From Deltaproteobacteria bacterium UBA4427 (GTDB lineage Bacteria > Myxococcota_A > UBA9160 > UBA4427), in NCBI GenBank assembly GCA_002390675.1, contig DGPZ01000019.1, positions 10,329 to 74,328 of the forward strand: 64,000 nt of DNA, read 5' to 3'. This document shows, in pieces, positions 8,158 to 16,725 of the stretch; position 1 is the first letter of the stretch, and each line of letters starts with the position of its first letter. The position numbers and the translations under genes were made by a program. The notes beneath the pieces were generated by a model. The model was not told the DNA's origin and did no database searches. It was given only the letters and a program-made list of their open reading frames with translations.

Positions 8158-9414
8158 TTACTTCGTGTAGGCCTCAATCAGGACGTCTGAGGTCTCGGGC
8201 CGCATGATGCGCGGGTCCGGGCGTTCGCCGGCCTGCAGCATGGAGCGAACCTTCGTTCCGGAGATCCCAAAGGGCTTCTCGTCTTTGTGACGCTCGGTGA
8301 GGTCGACTCGGCCGAGGCTCTCGTAGAAGGCTGCGAAGCCGACCTTGCAGGCCTGGATCGAGAGATCGCCGGGCAGCTTGTCGAAGATCTCATGGGCATC
8401 GAAGTCGCCCCAGATCGCTTCGCCATCTTCGAAGGGTGCGTCGGCGTGCTTGCGGCCGATCACGATGTCCGAGAAGCCATAGTTCTGTCGGTAAATGCCG
8501 TGCATGACCGCTTCTGAAGGACCGCCGTAGAACATCTTGATATCGAGACCGATCAGCTCGAAGACATCCGAGATGTCGTAGCCAGCCTTGTCCCAGATCG
8601 CCTGATCCTTGTCGCCTTCGCCGAGCAGACCCTCGCCGTGCAGTCGTCGGTAGCAGAGCATGCGCGTGGCGGCGGGAACGTCATCGCCCTTGAGCTCACC
8701 CATCAACGGGTTGAGTACGGCGCCAGCAAAATGTCCGGCGGCCGTGAGGGCTTCCACGCCGTATACGAGTGCGTATTCATGTGCGCGATGAAGCGGGTTG
8801 CGAGTCTGGAATGCCAGCGCGCGTTCCCACTTCTTGCCGCGGATAAATTCTCGGGTCATTCGGGGCGAGAGCATGAACTCGCCGTAGGCCGAATTCCGGG
8901 GCTGGGGCAGAGCGCGGAGCGTGCCGCCGATCAGCTTGCCTCGGTCGTCGTTCGCGACGATGCGGCCACCGGGATGATCAACGCGCTCAGTGCCATAAAC
9001 GCACTGGAGATACTTGGGCTTGTCCCAGTCAAAGACTTCCAGGTCTTCGATGATTGCGACGATATTGCCCGCCTCCGTCTTCACAGCGCAGGCGCCGCCA
9101 GCAGAGAGCGTTCCGGCTTCGACGTCGGTCAGCGGGAGCGAAATCGGAATGGTCCAGGCGTATCGTCCGCCCTCGGAGAGAATAACCTTCTCGTCGAGCG
9201 AGAGATCAAAGGCCGCCTTCTTCATAGGGCCGGTGAGCGGCGAAAGCGCGCCGTCGGCGATGCGGTAAATGGTCGAGAGATCGGCATCGGTCACGCGGAT
9301 CGACGGGAGGCCACCGGCCTCGGACAGGAATGCCGCTTGGTCCTTGAAGGAGACAATGCGGTCGACGGGCTCGGTAAGGCCACCGTGGACGGGAACGAGA
9401 TCTTGCTGGCTCAT
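8158..9414 (-). CDS. sat: Sulfate adenylyltransferase (ATP sulfurylase)
   Basis: Makes adenosine 5'-phosphosulfate from ATP and sulfate, the entry step of sulfate activation. The 418-residue protein has the single-chain Sat architecture: N-terminal PUA-like region (RIADGALSPLTGPM), catalytic domain with QTRNPLHRAHE at 203-213 (the HxxH nucleotide-binding motif) and a late GISGTKVRSML block. There is no fused APS kinase domain. Start ATG at 9412-9414; its ribosome site AGGAAG lies inside a perfect 12-base palindrome. With Rrf2, JAMM and propeller genes upstream on the same strand, assimilation toward cysteine is the likely role. APS or PAPS reductase genes are not in view, so a dissimilatory role cannot be excluded from this window alone. 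Confidence 0.95.
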   Translation of the reverse strand: MSQQDLVPVHGGLTEPVDRIVSFKDQAAFLSEAGGLPSIRVTDADLSTIYRIADGALSPLTGPMKKAAFDLSLDEKVILSEGGRYAWTIPISLPLTDVEAGTLSAGGACAVKTEAGNIVAIIEDLEVFDWDKPKYLQCVYGTERVDHPGGRIVANDDRGKLIGGTLRALPQPRNSAYGEFMLSPRMTREFIRGKKWERALAFQTRNPLHRAHEYALVYGVEALTAAGHFAGAVLNPLMGELKGDDVPAATRMLCYRRLHGEGLLGEGDKDQAIWDKAGYDISDVFELIGLDIKMFYGGPSEAVMHGIYRQNYGFSDIVIGRKHADAPFEDGEAIWGDFDAHEIFDKLPGDLSIQACKVGFAAFYESLGRVDLTERHKDEKPFGISGTKVRSMLQAGERPDPRIMRPETSDVLIEAYTK

Positions 9415-9417
9415 TTG

Positions 9418-9429
9418 AGGAAGCTTCCT
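9418..9429 (-). promoter_or_regulatory. Perfect 12-base palindrome covering the sat ribosome site
   Basis: AGGAAGCTTCCT is self-complementary and ends four bases upstream of the sat start codon. It contains the Shine-Dalgarno sequence AGGAAG, so it could be a protein operator overlapping the ribosome site or could pair between transcripts. The 196 bases between sat and the next gene show no other clear motif. Confidence 0.35.
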
Positions 9430-9610
9430 TTTGTCCCCTTACGTCTGCGCTGCGCTGCGGATCGATTCCGTGGCGAGTGCTGCATTCGTTACTGGGGACT
9501 GCGCTGGGTGTTATTCGGACTGGGTCGTTCCAGTCGTCGGCTGCTAGGCCAACCCCTTTTACCGCGCCATCCATCTTCTGTGCAAAGGCGGTGGGCAAAG
9601 AGTTGGGTCG

Positions 9611-10735
9611 CTACCAGACCGGAAACTCGGTCCAGCCCGATGGAAGGAGGATTCTCTCATCCTTACCATTGAAGCGTCGGACCACGAGGCGGCGGCGACC
9701 GTATTGGAACTTCACGAAGGCGACGAATTGGCCATCCGGGGAAACAGTCGGCATACGCTCTTCCGTGCCCCCGGGGCCAATCGGCACTCTAGAAGTGCCG
9801 TCGAGCCTCATGCGCCGAAGTCGATAGCCCGCCGCCGACGGAGATGCAAACACGATCCATTCGCCATCTGGTGTGAGAGAAGGCTCGCGCCCCTTGAGTA
9901 GCAACCTCTCCTCACCCAGGGCGCCGCCTCTGCCGGTCAGGGGCTGAATCGCGATAAAAGATTCAAAAACTGTCGGTCCATTGCTCCGCGGTCGCGTCAA
10001 GACCTGTTCGTACACCGCGTGCTCGCCGCTGGCGTCGATTCGCACCGTTCCCGGTGGTACGTTGTCGGCGAGTATCTCCCCGATCTCTCCGGCGATATCG
10101 ACCCGGTGAATCGAATTCCGCGACGCTCCCTTGGATTGAGTCCGCGCCATCCGCTGCGCGTAGATGCGACCTGACAAATCATAATCACCCCTGGTGTGCT
10201 CACTCGGTCCCTGAGTCACCGGACGCAGATCCTTTCGGTCGACGTGATACTCGTAGAGTTGTTCGCGGTCTCCGCGATGTGCAGTCGCAATCAACAGACG
10301 TTTCCTATCGGCCGACCACGAGAGCGGAATCGAATTCGCTGGGGCTGCTTCGATCCGCTCCATCTCCCCCGTGCGCGGCCATATCAGCATCAAGCGGCCC
10401 GGATATTTCGCGAGTGCCCCTTGGATCTGCAGGATCACATCCCCGCGGAGATAGGCGCGCTTCCTTAACTCTTCTAGGCGATCCGGGTCGTTTCTGTCCG
10501 GCGGAAGCGGTGGCGCCTCCGATACCTTGGAGAAAGCCTCACTTCGCTTCTGACCCGCGCGATCCTCCCAATGCAGAAACGCGATGGGATTTTCAGGCAA
10601 TTCCTCGGGAGCGAGCCGCAACTGAACGGCGCAGCCAAAAGAAGCCATCATCACAACCACAAGGGACATGCCGACTATCCAGCGAAAGCTCTCGGCGGCA
10701 AACCGATTCGCTGATCTCTGAGACGGCTGCCTCAT
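9611..10735 (-). CDS. TolB-like beta-propeller protein with N-terminal signal sequence
   Basis: 374 residues. A signal sequence (WIVGMSLVVVMMASFGCA) is followed by a cysteine; the lipobox is weak (SFGC), so either a lipoprotein or a cleaved or anchored periplasmic protein is possible. The body has PD40/WD40-like blades: SWSADRKRLLIATAH, LTPDGEWIVFASPSAAGYRL and PTVSPDGQFVAFVKFQYGRR, as in TolB. The substrate or partner is unknown. The start overlaps the stop of the JAMM gene upstream (TAATG), indicating coupled translation. It sits in the Rrf2-JAMM-sat block but nothing in its sequence ties it to sulfur metabolism; a general envelope role is equally possible. Confidence 0.75.
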   Translation of the reverse strand: MRQPSQRSANRFAAESFRWIVGMSLVVVMMASFGCAVQLRLAPEELPENPIAFLHWEDRAGQKRSEAFSKVSEAPPLPPDRNDPDRLEELRKRAYLRGDVILQIQGALAKYPGRLMLIWPRTGEMERIEAAPANSIPLSWSADRKRLLIATAHRGDREQLYEYHVDRKDLRPVTQGPSEHTRGDYDLSGRIYAQRMARTQSKGASRNSIHRVDIAGEIGEILADNVPPGTVRIDASGEHAVYEQVLTRPRSNGPTVFESFIAIQPLTGRGGALGEERLLLKGREPSLTPDGEWIVFASPSAAGYRLRRMRLDGTSRVPIGPGGTEERMPTVSPDGQFVAFVKFQYGRRRLVVRRFNGKDERILLPSGWTEFPVW

Positions 10736-11244
10736 TAAATGGCCTCCAGGCGACGACCTATAAATCGGCCCGCAGCATCTGCTCTTGGCTCGAAGACGCC
10801 TACCTCCTGCACCTTCCCGCGAAGCAGGGAAACGACGATCTGATCCGCATCAGGAAAGGGAAATAGCGGATGCGAAGCGAAGGCAAGGTCATCCGCTGAG
10901 AGATAACACCCCTGCCCGAAATGCGAGTGATAGACGGCGACGACTTGCTCGCCCCGGGCTTCCGCGTCCTGAATCGACCGCAAATATTCCACTTCCGACA
11001 TGTAGTAGGCGTGTCGCGCATCGCGGGGAAATGCCGCGGGATCCGCCGCGTGCATCTTAGTCATCACGTTCGTGACCCGCACGGCGCGCTCCGCCTGCTG
11101 TCCTGGCATAGCCAAAAGCAAGCCGCAGCACTCTTCCGGCGCGACATCGAGCGCGTGCTGACAGATCTCATGCAACAGATCACTCGCCAGCGTTCGGCTC
11201 TCGAGTTCTGGGTCCAAGTCAACGCGATCTGACACGGTCTCCAT
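10735..11244 (-). CDS. JAMM/MPN-domain metallopeptidase (Mov34/Mec-like)
   Basis: A 169-residue single-domain JAMM protein. All zinc-site elements are present: the upstream glutamate in APEECCGLLLA, and HSHFGQGCYLSADD, which fits HxHx7SxxD exactly. Bacterial stand-alone JAMM proteins include Mec, which releases cysteine from the sulfur-carrier protein CysO, and deubiquitinase-like enzymes acting on ThiS/MoaD-like carriers. No ThiS/MoaD-like carrier gene is adjacent. The start at 11244 (METVSDRVDLD) is chosen because the domain begins soon after; starts at 11277 or 11343 would add residues of no clear fold, and ribosome-site evidence is weak for all. The neighbouring Rrf2 regulator and sat support a sulfur role by context. 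Confidence 0.85.
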   Translation of the reverse strand: METVSDRVDLDPELESRTLASDLLHEICQHALDVAPEECCGLLLAMPGQQAERAVRVTNVMTKMHAADPAAFPRDARHAYYMSEVEYLRSIQDAEARGEQVVAVYHSHFGQGCYLSADDLAFASHPLFPFPDADQIVVSLLRGKVQEVGVFEPRADAAGRFIGRRLEAI

Positions 11245-11432
11245 CCCCGCCCAGACAATCCAGGCGATACTGGTCATACGGGGGGTTCGACCACAGCGGA
11301 GCTTAACCCCGTCCCGCCGGGGAATCGAGGTCTTTCCGGGCACGTTTTCGAACGGGCGTCCACAGAGGTAGGACTCGAGAAATCGAAGGACGAAGGTAGG
11401 TGTCCGCGGGGTCCAGAGATCCCGGGATTGAG

Positions 11433-11882
11433 TCAGATCTGATAGTCCATGCCGACCGGAAGGTCGCGATCGATCGACTTCCGCACCGCTTCACGACACA
11501 CGTCCGACACCGCCAGCGATCCGAGCACACTCGCCATCCGCTCCGAGATGTCGCCCCAAAGAAAATCCGGACGATGTCCAGAGGCTGGCCAGCCTTCTCG
11601 GTCGGCCGCATCCGCCGAAGCGAAACTTCCATCAACCGCCTCGACAACCTGAAGCAACGTGATCTCTTCAGGAGGCCGCGTCAGCACATATCCGCCACCC
11701 GGCCCGCGCTTTCCCGCAACGAGCTCCGCCCGCCGCAAGTCCTGAAAGATCTGCTCCAAAAAGCGATACGAAATCGCCTGCCGCTCTCCGATTTTCTGGA
11801 CGCGCACAGGCTCGCCAGCACCGTTATAGGCGAGGTCGAAGATCGCGCAGAGGGCATAGCGAGCACGGCGTGATAGGCGCAT
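11433..11882 (-). CDS. Rrf2-family transcriptional regulator
   Basis: 149 residues beginning MRLSRRARYALCAIFDLAYN, the usual Rrf2 N-terminus, with winged-helix elements VQKIGERQAISYRFLEQIF and LVAGKRGPGGGYVLTRPPEE. The ATG at 11880-11882 is chosen because the fold begins there. IscR, NsrR and RsrR bind an Fe-S cluster through three closely spaced cysteines around residues 92-106; here that loop reads SFASADAADREGWPASGHRPD and contains none. It may therefore be CymR-like, sensing cysteine synthesis through a partner protein, which would fit the JAMM gene and sat downstream. An inverted repeat at 11959-11989 upstream is a candidate operator. Confidence 0.88.
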   Translation of the reverse strand: MRLSRRARYALCAIFDLAYNGAGEPVRVQKIGERQAISYRFLEQIFQDLRRAELVAGKRGPGGGYVLTRPPEEITLLQVVEAVDGSFASADAADREGWPASGHRPDFLWGDISERMASVLGSLAVSDVCREAVRKSIDRDLPVGMDYQI

Positions 11883-11958
11883 GGCGAGCGCAAGCATGCA
11901 TGACGACTGGCCCCCATGCCATCCGAGCCACTCAGAACTTCTCACGATCCGACTCGGC

Positions 11959-11989
11959 CAGGCAATTGGAGGGCGTCCGGCCTTGCCTG
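11959..11989. promoter_or_regulatory. Candidate operator between rrf2-type gene and ABC-F gene
   Basis: CAGGCAA (11959-11965) and TTGCCTG (11983-11989) form a perfect 7-bp inverted repeat with a 17-base spacer, 77 bases upstream of the Rrf2 start and 70 bases upstream of the divergent ABC-F start. A second palindrome CGGCGG-T-CCGCCG follows at 11992-12004. The position suits autoregulation by the Rrf2 protein, but no binding evidence exists. Confidence 0.3.
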
Positions 11990-12058
11990 CTCGGCGGTCC
12001 GCCGCGATGCTACCGCCCCCCGGCGTCGTGACTACGGTGCCCGCTCTGGAGATTCTCC

Positions 12059-14044
12059 CTGCTGCTCAGACTCGATGCACTCGAAAAGCGAATCGGCAGC
12101 CGATTGCTCTACGGCGACGCTTCGGTCGTCGTTCGCGCCGGAGATCGCATCGGAATCGTAGGCCCCAACGGCGCTGGCAAGACCACCTTGCTCAAGACCC
12201 TGATCGGAGACGAACCCTACGACGGCGGAGCGTTACATCTCGCACGCGGAACCCGCCTCGGTTTGCTTAGACAGGAAATCGATCCACACGCGCCGCATAC
12301 GATCCGCGAGGAAGCGCGAACGGCCCTCTCGGATCTCGATGATCTAGAAGACGAACTCCGGCGCCTCGAAGTGGAGATGAGCGAGTGCGGCGCACGCGGA
12401 GAAGGCCTGCCCACCTCGCTGACCGAACGCTACGACACCGTCGGACTGCGATTCGAGCAAGGCGGCGGATTCGAGCGACATGCTCGGGTTGCGGAAATAC
12501 TCTCAGGCTTGGGCTTCGAGGAAGAACATCTCGATCGCCCGCTCTCTACTTTCAGTGGCGGTTGGTTGATGCGAGTCGAGCTCGCAAAGTTGCTACTCGG
12601 CCAGCCCGAAGTCCTGCTGCTTGATGAACCGACAAATCATCTTGACCTTCCCTCGATTCAGTTCTTTGAAACGACCCTCGAACGATTCCCCGGCGCTGTG
12701 ATCGTTGTCTCGCATGACCGGACGTTTCTACGCCGCCAGGTAAACCGAATCATCGAACTGGACGGGCGCGGTGGATTCAACCTCTACGAGGGCAGCTACG
12801 ACCGCTATTTGGAACAGCGCAGCCAGCGACGCGAAGAACTTCTCGCACGCAAAGCCAACCAGGACCGCTTGATCGCCGAAAAAGAGCGATTCATCGAACG
12901 CTTTCGCGCCCAGGCCACAAAAGCAAAACAAGCACAGAGCCGTATTAAGGCACTCGATAAAATCGAACGCATCGAGATCGAGCCCGAGGGCCGTCGTTCT
13001 ATGCGGCTAAAGATTCCGGCTCCATCGCGATCAGGGGAGCGGGTGCTCACCCTTGATCAAATCCACAAAGCTTATGAGGGCGAACCCGTTTACGAAGGCG
13101 TGGATTTCCACGTACAACGCGGTGAAAAAGTGGCACTCGCCGGGCCTAACGGCGCCGGTAAATCGACACTTCTCCGGATCGCCGCGGGCGTCAGCGAATT
13201 CCAACAGGGCGAGAGAATACTCGGGCATAACGTCGACACCGCCTTCTTTGCGCAGCACCAACTCGAATCGCTAGACCCGGGCTCAACGATCCTTGAAGAG
13301 TTGGCGCGCGAAGCACGAACGGATGAAGTGCCGCGCTTGCGTGGTCTGCTCGGCGCCCTGCTCTTCACGGGCGACGATGTTGAAAAGAAGATTTCGATCC
13401 TATCGGGCGGCGAAAAAGCCCGCGTCGCTCTAGCCAAACTCCTTCTGCGGCCCGCGAATTTATTGATTCTGGACGAGCCGACCAACCACCTCGACATCGA
13501 AGCCTGCGAGGTCCTCGAAGACGCGTTCCGTGAGTTCCAAGGAACCGTCCTATTCGTTTCCCATGACAGGTCATTCATCAATGCCCTGGCGACCCGCGTC
13601 GTCGAAGTCGAGCACGGGCATCTCGAAAATCACCTTGGGAATTACGACGACTACGTCGAACGCAAGGCGCGGCGCGGGGGGGACACGTTGGCCCCAACAC
13701 GCAAAGCGAGTCCATCCGCGATTCCCGGCGGCGGGCAACCCGCCTCGTCAGGCGAAGCAGCCGACAATAAATCGGATCGGCAGCTCGACCGCGAGCGTCG
13801 CAAGGATCGCGATCGGCACACACGAAAAATTGCCCGACTCGAGGAACTGATCGCTGAACAAGAAGCGGAGAAAGCCGCGCTCACCGAGAAGCTTGCGGAG
13901 CCGGAAGTCTACGGCGACCCGGGGCGCATCCAGGCCATCCAGGGCGAGGAGAGCGAAGTCGACGCACGGATCGAGGCGGCCTATGGAGAGTGGGAATCTC
14001 TCTCCGAGGCGCTCGCCGAAATTGAAGCCGTGCTCGAAAACTAG
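12059..14044 (+). CDS. ABC-F family ATPase (Uup/EttA-like)
   Basis: Two tandem ABC domains without membrane segments. Domain 1: Walker A GPNGAGKTT, signature FSGGWLMR, Walker B LLLDEPTNHLDL. A linker helix pair follows (KERFIERFRAQATKAKQAQ). Domain 2: AGPNGAGKST, LSGGEKARVALA, LILDEPTNHLDIEA. The last ~90 residues are a charged coiled coil, as in Uup, often implicated in nucleic-acid or ribosome binding. ABC-F proteins act on ribosomes or in DNA transactions. In-frame sequence runs back to a stop at 12029 with no ATG or GTG. CTG at 12059, with GGAG at 12048-12051, restores the expected first strand (LLRLDALEKRIGSRLLYGD); TTG at 12104 would truncate it. Convergent with RNase R, six bases apart. 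Confidence 0.88.
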   Translation: MLLRLDALEKRIGSRLLYGDASVVVRAGDRIGIVGPNGAGKTTLLKTLIGDEPYDGGALHLARGTRLGLLRQEIDPHAPHTIREEARTALSDLDDLEDELRRLEVEMSECGARGEGLPTSLTERYDTVGLRFEQGGGFERHARVAEILSGLGFEEEHLDRPLSTFSGGWLMRVELAKLLLGQPEVLLLDEPTNHLDLPSIQFFETTLERFPGAVIVVSHDRTFLRRQVNRIIELDGRGGFNLYEGSYDRYLEQRSQRREELLARKANQDRLIAEKERFIERFRAQATKAKQAQSRIKALDKIERIEIEPEGRRSMRLKIPAPSRSGERVLTLDQIHKAYEGEPVYEGVDFHVQRGEKVALAGPNGAGKSTLLRIAAGVSEFQQGERILGHNVDTAFFAQHQLESLDPGSTILEELAREARTDEVPRLRGLLGALLFTGDDVEKKISILSGGEKARVALAKLLLRPANLLILDEPTNHLDIEACEVLEDAFREFQGTVLFVSHDRSFINALATRVVEVEHGHLENHLGNYDDYVERKARRGGDTLAPTRKASPSAIPGGGQPASSGEAADNKSDRQLDRERRKDRDRHTRKIARLEELIAEQEAEKAALTEKLAEPEVYGDPGRIQAIQGEESEVDARIEAAYGEWESLSEALAEIEAVLEN

Positions 14045-14050
14045 CGCCAC

Positions 14051-16318
14051 CTAACGACGAATATTTTTTTCTCGGCCCTGACGCCCCGCGAGTCTAAAGG
14101 TGAGGCGCGCACGGTCGGAGTCCACCTCAATGAGCCGGACGCGCAAGATATCTCCGACACCGATGCGCTGACGCCCGCCTTGGGAGATCAACGCTTCCTC
14201 CTCCTCAACGAGTTCCCAGCGCCCGTCGAGCAATCTGATCGGCAGCAGCCCCGAGACCGAAGGCGCCACCAATCGAATAAAGAGACCGAATTCAGTCGCC
14301 CCAGTCACCTCTGCTTCAAAGTTTTCGTCCTCATGGCCGGCCATCATCGCGCAACTCGCGAGCGCCGCCGCGTCCCGCTCCGCTTCTTGCGCGACGCGCT
14401 CACGTCCCGAAAGCCAGATGGAAACGCTCTCCGCGCGCTCAATAATGCGCGCATCGCGAGTTTCGGCCGCAGGCTCGTCTCGGATCAGCTTTCGCAAGGC
14501 CCGGTGCACCTCGAGATCCGCATAGCGCCTAATCGGAGAGGTGAAGTGCAGATAGTGGTCGAAGCGCAGAGCGTAGTGTCCAGCCGAGTCGAGCTGATAG
14601 CGTGCCTGACTCATAGAACGTAGAGCCGCCATGTGGATCCGCTCTTCGCTCGGCATCCCCTTTGCTGCCACTAACGCAGCCGCAAGCATGCCGGGCTCCG
14701 AAAGGTCGCCAGCCGCGTCGATCCCGTGCCGCTCAAGGAGCATCGCGAGGTCGTCGAGTTTTTGCGGCGACGGCGGCGGATGAGAGCGATGGATCGTAGG
14801 CCTTTCGGCTAGATCCAGCGCACGAGCCACTGCCCGGTTTGCTGCCAGCATCGCTTCTTCGATCAAAATGTGCGCGCGATTGCGAGACCGCAGCTGCGCA
14901 TCGATGGCACGCCCCTCATCGTCGACAACGATCTGAACTTCCGGGAGCTCAAGCGTCAAAGCACCCGCCGCCGTCCGCTCCGCCCCGAATCCCTCGGCGA
15001 TTCGATCAAGGCATCGCAGAGAGGCCCCCCACGGTTGATCCGCGAGCTTGCCTTCTTCGTCTTTCAGCCACACGGCCGCGTCCTCATAGGCCAGCCGCGC
15101 GTGACTTCGGATCATGGCCTCATGAAAAAGCGCGTTCACGACGCGCCCGTCAGAGCCAATGCGGAGCTCCGCAACCAGAGCGCGGCGATCCACATCCGGC
15201 CGCAACGAACAGAGATCGCTGGAGAGCCGCTCCGGCAACATCGGAATCGAGCGATCCGGGAAGTAGAAGCTATTTCCTCGGCGCCGGGCTTCAGAATCGA
15301 TAAACCCCCCGGGTTCCACAAAATGACAGACGTCCGCGATGGCGACCCAAAGACGCCGAGTCCACGGCCGCGCGTCATCTTTGCCTTCGCCCGGATTCAG
15401 GTCGGCCAATCCTCCGTCGACAGCCTTTAGTGCGAGCGCTGAGATGCGGTCTTCCGCAAAGACGGCATCGTCATGATCCTTGGCAGACGCCGGATCGATC
15501 GTGATGAAGGGCAGATGCCTAAGGTCAACTCGGCGGCCCATCTCGACCGGCGAGACCGCGTCATCCAGACCTTCCGCTTCTAGCGTCGTTCGGCGCGAAA
15601 ATCGGCTCGTGAGGCGATGCTTCCAAACGAGAGCTTGATGATCCGCATCGGGCTGTCCCGCCTGCCCTAGCACGGTGACGACTCTCACCGGCATTCCGGG
15701 ACGAGTGCCGCCCGAAGATCCTCGTGGAAGCCGGCTACGGCTCCTCTTTTTCCCAACGCGTCCTTCGTCAAGGGGTGCCACAACGACGCGATCTCCGACT
15801 TCGGCACCCTTCGCATCCCGCTCTTTCAGCAGAAAATCGGGACATTCGACCCCCGCGAAAGGAATCAATCCAAAAATTCCGCCCTGAGGCGATCGCCCAA
15901 TTCGCACGACCCATGTCGCGCGGGCCTGATCGAGGACACGCGTGAGTTCGCCGCGATGATCGCCCGCGCCCTTTTCGAGCGGAACGAAAGCCACCCGGGC
16001 ACCGACTGAAACCGGTTCACCGAGGCACTCGATCTTCCACGAAACGCCGTCCGCGTCTTCGACCTCGAGCCATTGGCCCGATGCGTCCGGCGCTGCTGTC
16101 GCGATCACTAGACCGTCTTGGTCTCGATGCCCCTTTGACTTACGCCGCTCGCCACCACGACTTCCAGAGGAATCGCGTCGTCGGCCACCAGAATAAGGCC
16201 CGTCGCTCCGACCGCGAGACCGGCCGCCGTCCCGCGACGACCGGCCACTTGCACCCGACTTGCCGCCAGTACGCTTTGAGCGCCCCGCACCACGCCCCCC
16301 AGAGTTCCGCTTAGCCAA
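14051..16318 (-). CDS. rnr: Ribonuclease R
   Basis: A 3'-5' exoribonuclease of the RNase II/R family. Order: a very basic, Gly/Arg/Ser-rich, disordered N-terminus of about 65 residues, cold-shock/OB domains, then the RNB catalytic core with FITIDPASAKDHDDAVF (metal-binding aspartates) and IEEAMLAANRAVA, plus YALRFDHYLHFTSPIRRYAD, the family hallmark. A C-terminal S1 domain (FEAEVTGATEFGLFIRL) ends the protein. At 755 residues it matches RNase R rather than the shorter RNase II; the unusual basic extension is at the N-terminus rather than the C-terminus found in enterobacteria. No linked smpB or trmH gene is seen. Confidence 0.95.
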   Translation of the reverse strand: MAKRNSGGRGAGRSKRTGGKSGASGRSSRDGGRSRGRSDGPYSGGRRRDSSGSRGGERRKSKGHRDQDGLVIATAAPDASGQWLEVEDADGVSWKIECLGEPVSVGARVAFVPLEKGAGDHRGELTRVLDQARATWVVRIGRSPQGGIFGLIPFAGVECPDFLLKERDAKGAEVGDRVVVAPLDEGRVGKKRSRSRLPRGSSGGTRPGMPVRVVTVLGQAGQPDADHQALVWKHRLTSRFSRRTTLEAEGLDDAVSPVEMGRRVDLRHLPFITIDPASAKDHDDAVFAEDRISALALKAVDGGLADLNPGEGKDDARPWTRRLWVAIADVCHFVEPGGFIDSEARRRGNSFYFPDRSIPMLPERLSSDLCSLRPDVDRRALVAELRIGSDGRVVNALFHEAMIRSHARLAYEDAAVWLKDEEGKLADQPWGASLRCLDRIAEGFGAERTAAGALTLELPEVQIVVDDEGRAIDAQLRSRNRAHILIEEAMLAANRAVARALDLAERPTIHRSHPPPSPQKLDDLAMLLERHGIDAAGDLSEPGMLAAALVAAKGMPSEERIHMAALRSMSQARYQLDSAGHYALRFDHYLHFTSPIRRYADLEVHRALRKLIRDEPAAETRDARIIERAESVSIWLSGRERVAQEAERDAAALASCAMMAGHEDENFEAEVTGATEFGLFIRLVAPSVSGLLPIRLLDGRWELVEEEEALISQGGRQRIGVGDILRVRLIEVDSDRARLTFRLAGRQGREKNIRR

Positions 16319-16380
16319 ACATCACCTCATTCATTTTCAGTTTGACGCAATCCAACACGCACCGTACCCTGCGCCGCGTT

Positions 16381-16467
16381 GCCCGGGTGGCGGAATTGGT
16401 AGACGCGCTGGACTCAGAATCCAGTGTTCGCAAGGACGTGCTGGTTCGACTCCAGTTCCGGGCACCA
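16381..16467 (+). tRNA. tRNA-Leu (anticodon CAG)
   Basis: Acceptor GCCCGGG pairs with TCCGGGC ahead of an encoded ACCA end. The D-arm (TGGCGGAATTGGTAGACGC) is the typical leucine type, the anticodon stem is CTGGA/TCCAG with loop CTCAGAA (CAG anticodon), and a long class II variable arm (TGTTCGCAAGGACG) precedes the T-arm GGTTCGACTCC. CCA is encoded. The 258 bases after it, up to the hydratase gene, hold only a -10-like box. Confidence 0.95.
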
Positions 16468-16712
16468 CTCATACTCAGCGAACGTCAAAAAAAGAGCCTC
16501 ATCATTAGAGCCTGGAACTCGAAGCATTGGGTTTGGCCTCGTGGGGACAGATTAGCTGTTCAGCGGCGATGAAGATCGCGGGATGTGATCCCCAACGCTC
16601 GTTTCGAAAAACGTCGCGCGCTTTCAGAGGATACGCCTCGGACTTAGCGATGGCGCTGCCCAAGGGTAGCGGCGAAGCCCGCTAGATCGCAGATCAAAAG
16701 GCTGTCGATCGC

Positions 16713-16718
16713 TATAGT
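16713..16718 (+). promoter_or_regulatory. -10-like box directly ahead of the enoyl-CoA hydratase gene
   Basis: TATAGT ends eight bases before the ATG at 16726, and there is no purine-rich ribosome site between them. If this box is used, transcription would begin at or next to the start codon, giving a leaderless message. The matching -35 region (CAGATC, 17 bases further up) is poor. Confidence 0.3.
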
Positions 16719-16725
16719 AATCGGC

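Noticed and set aside
8638..9672. 344-residue open frame on the plus strand opposite sat
   Set aside because: It lies fully antisense to a clear ATP sulfurylase, has no recognisable domain and arises from high GC in third positions.
14839..15430. Two overlapping plus-strand frames (154 and 186 residues) opposite rnr
   Set aside because: They are antisense to conserved RNase R domains, with Arg/Pro-rich sequence and no ribosome site.
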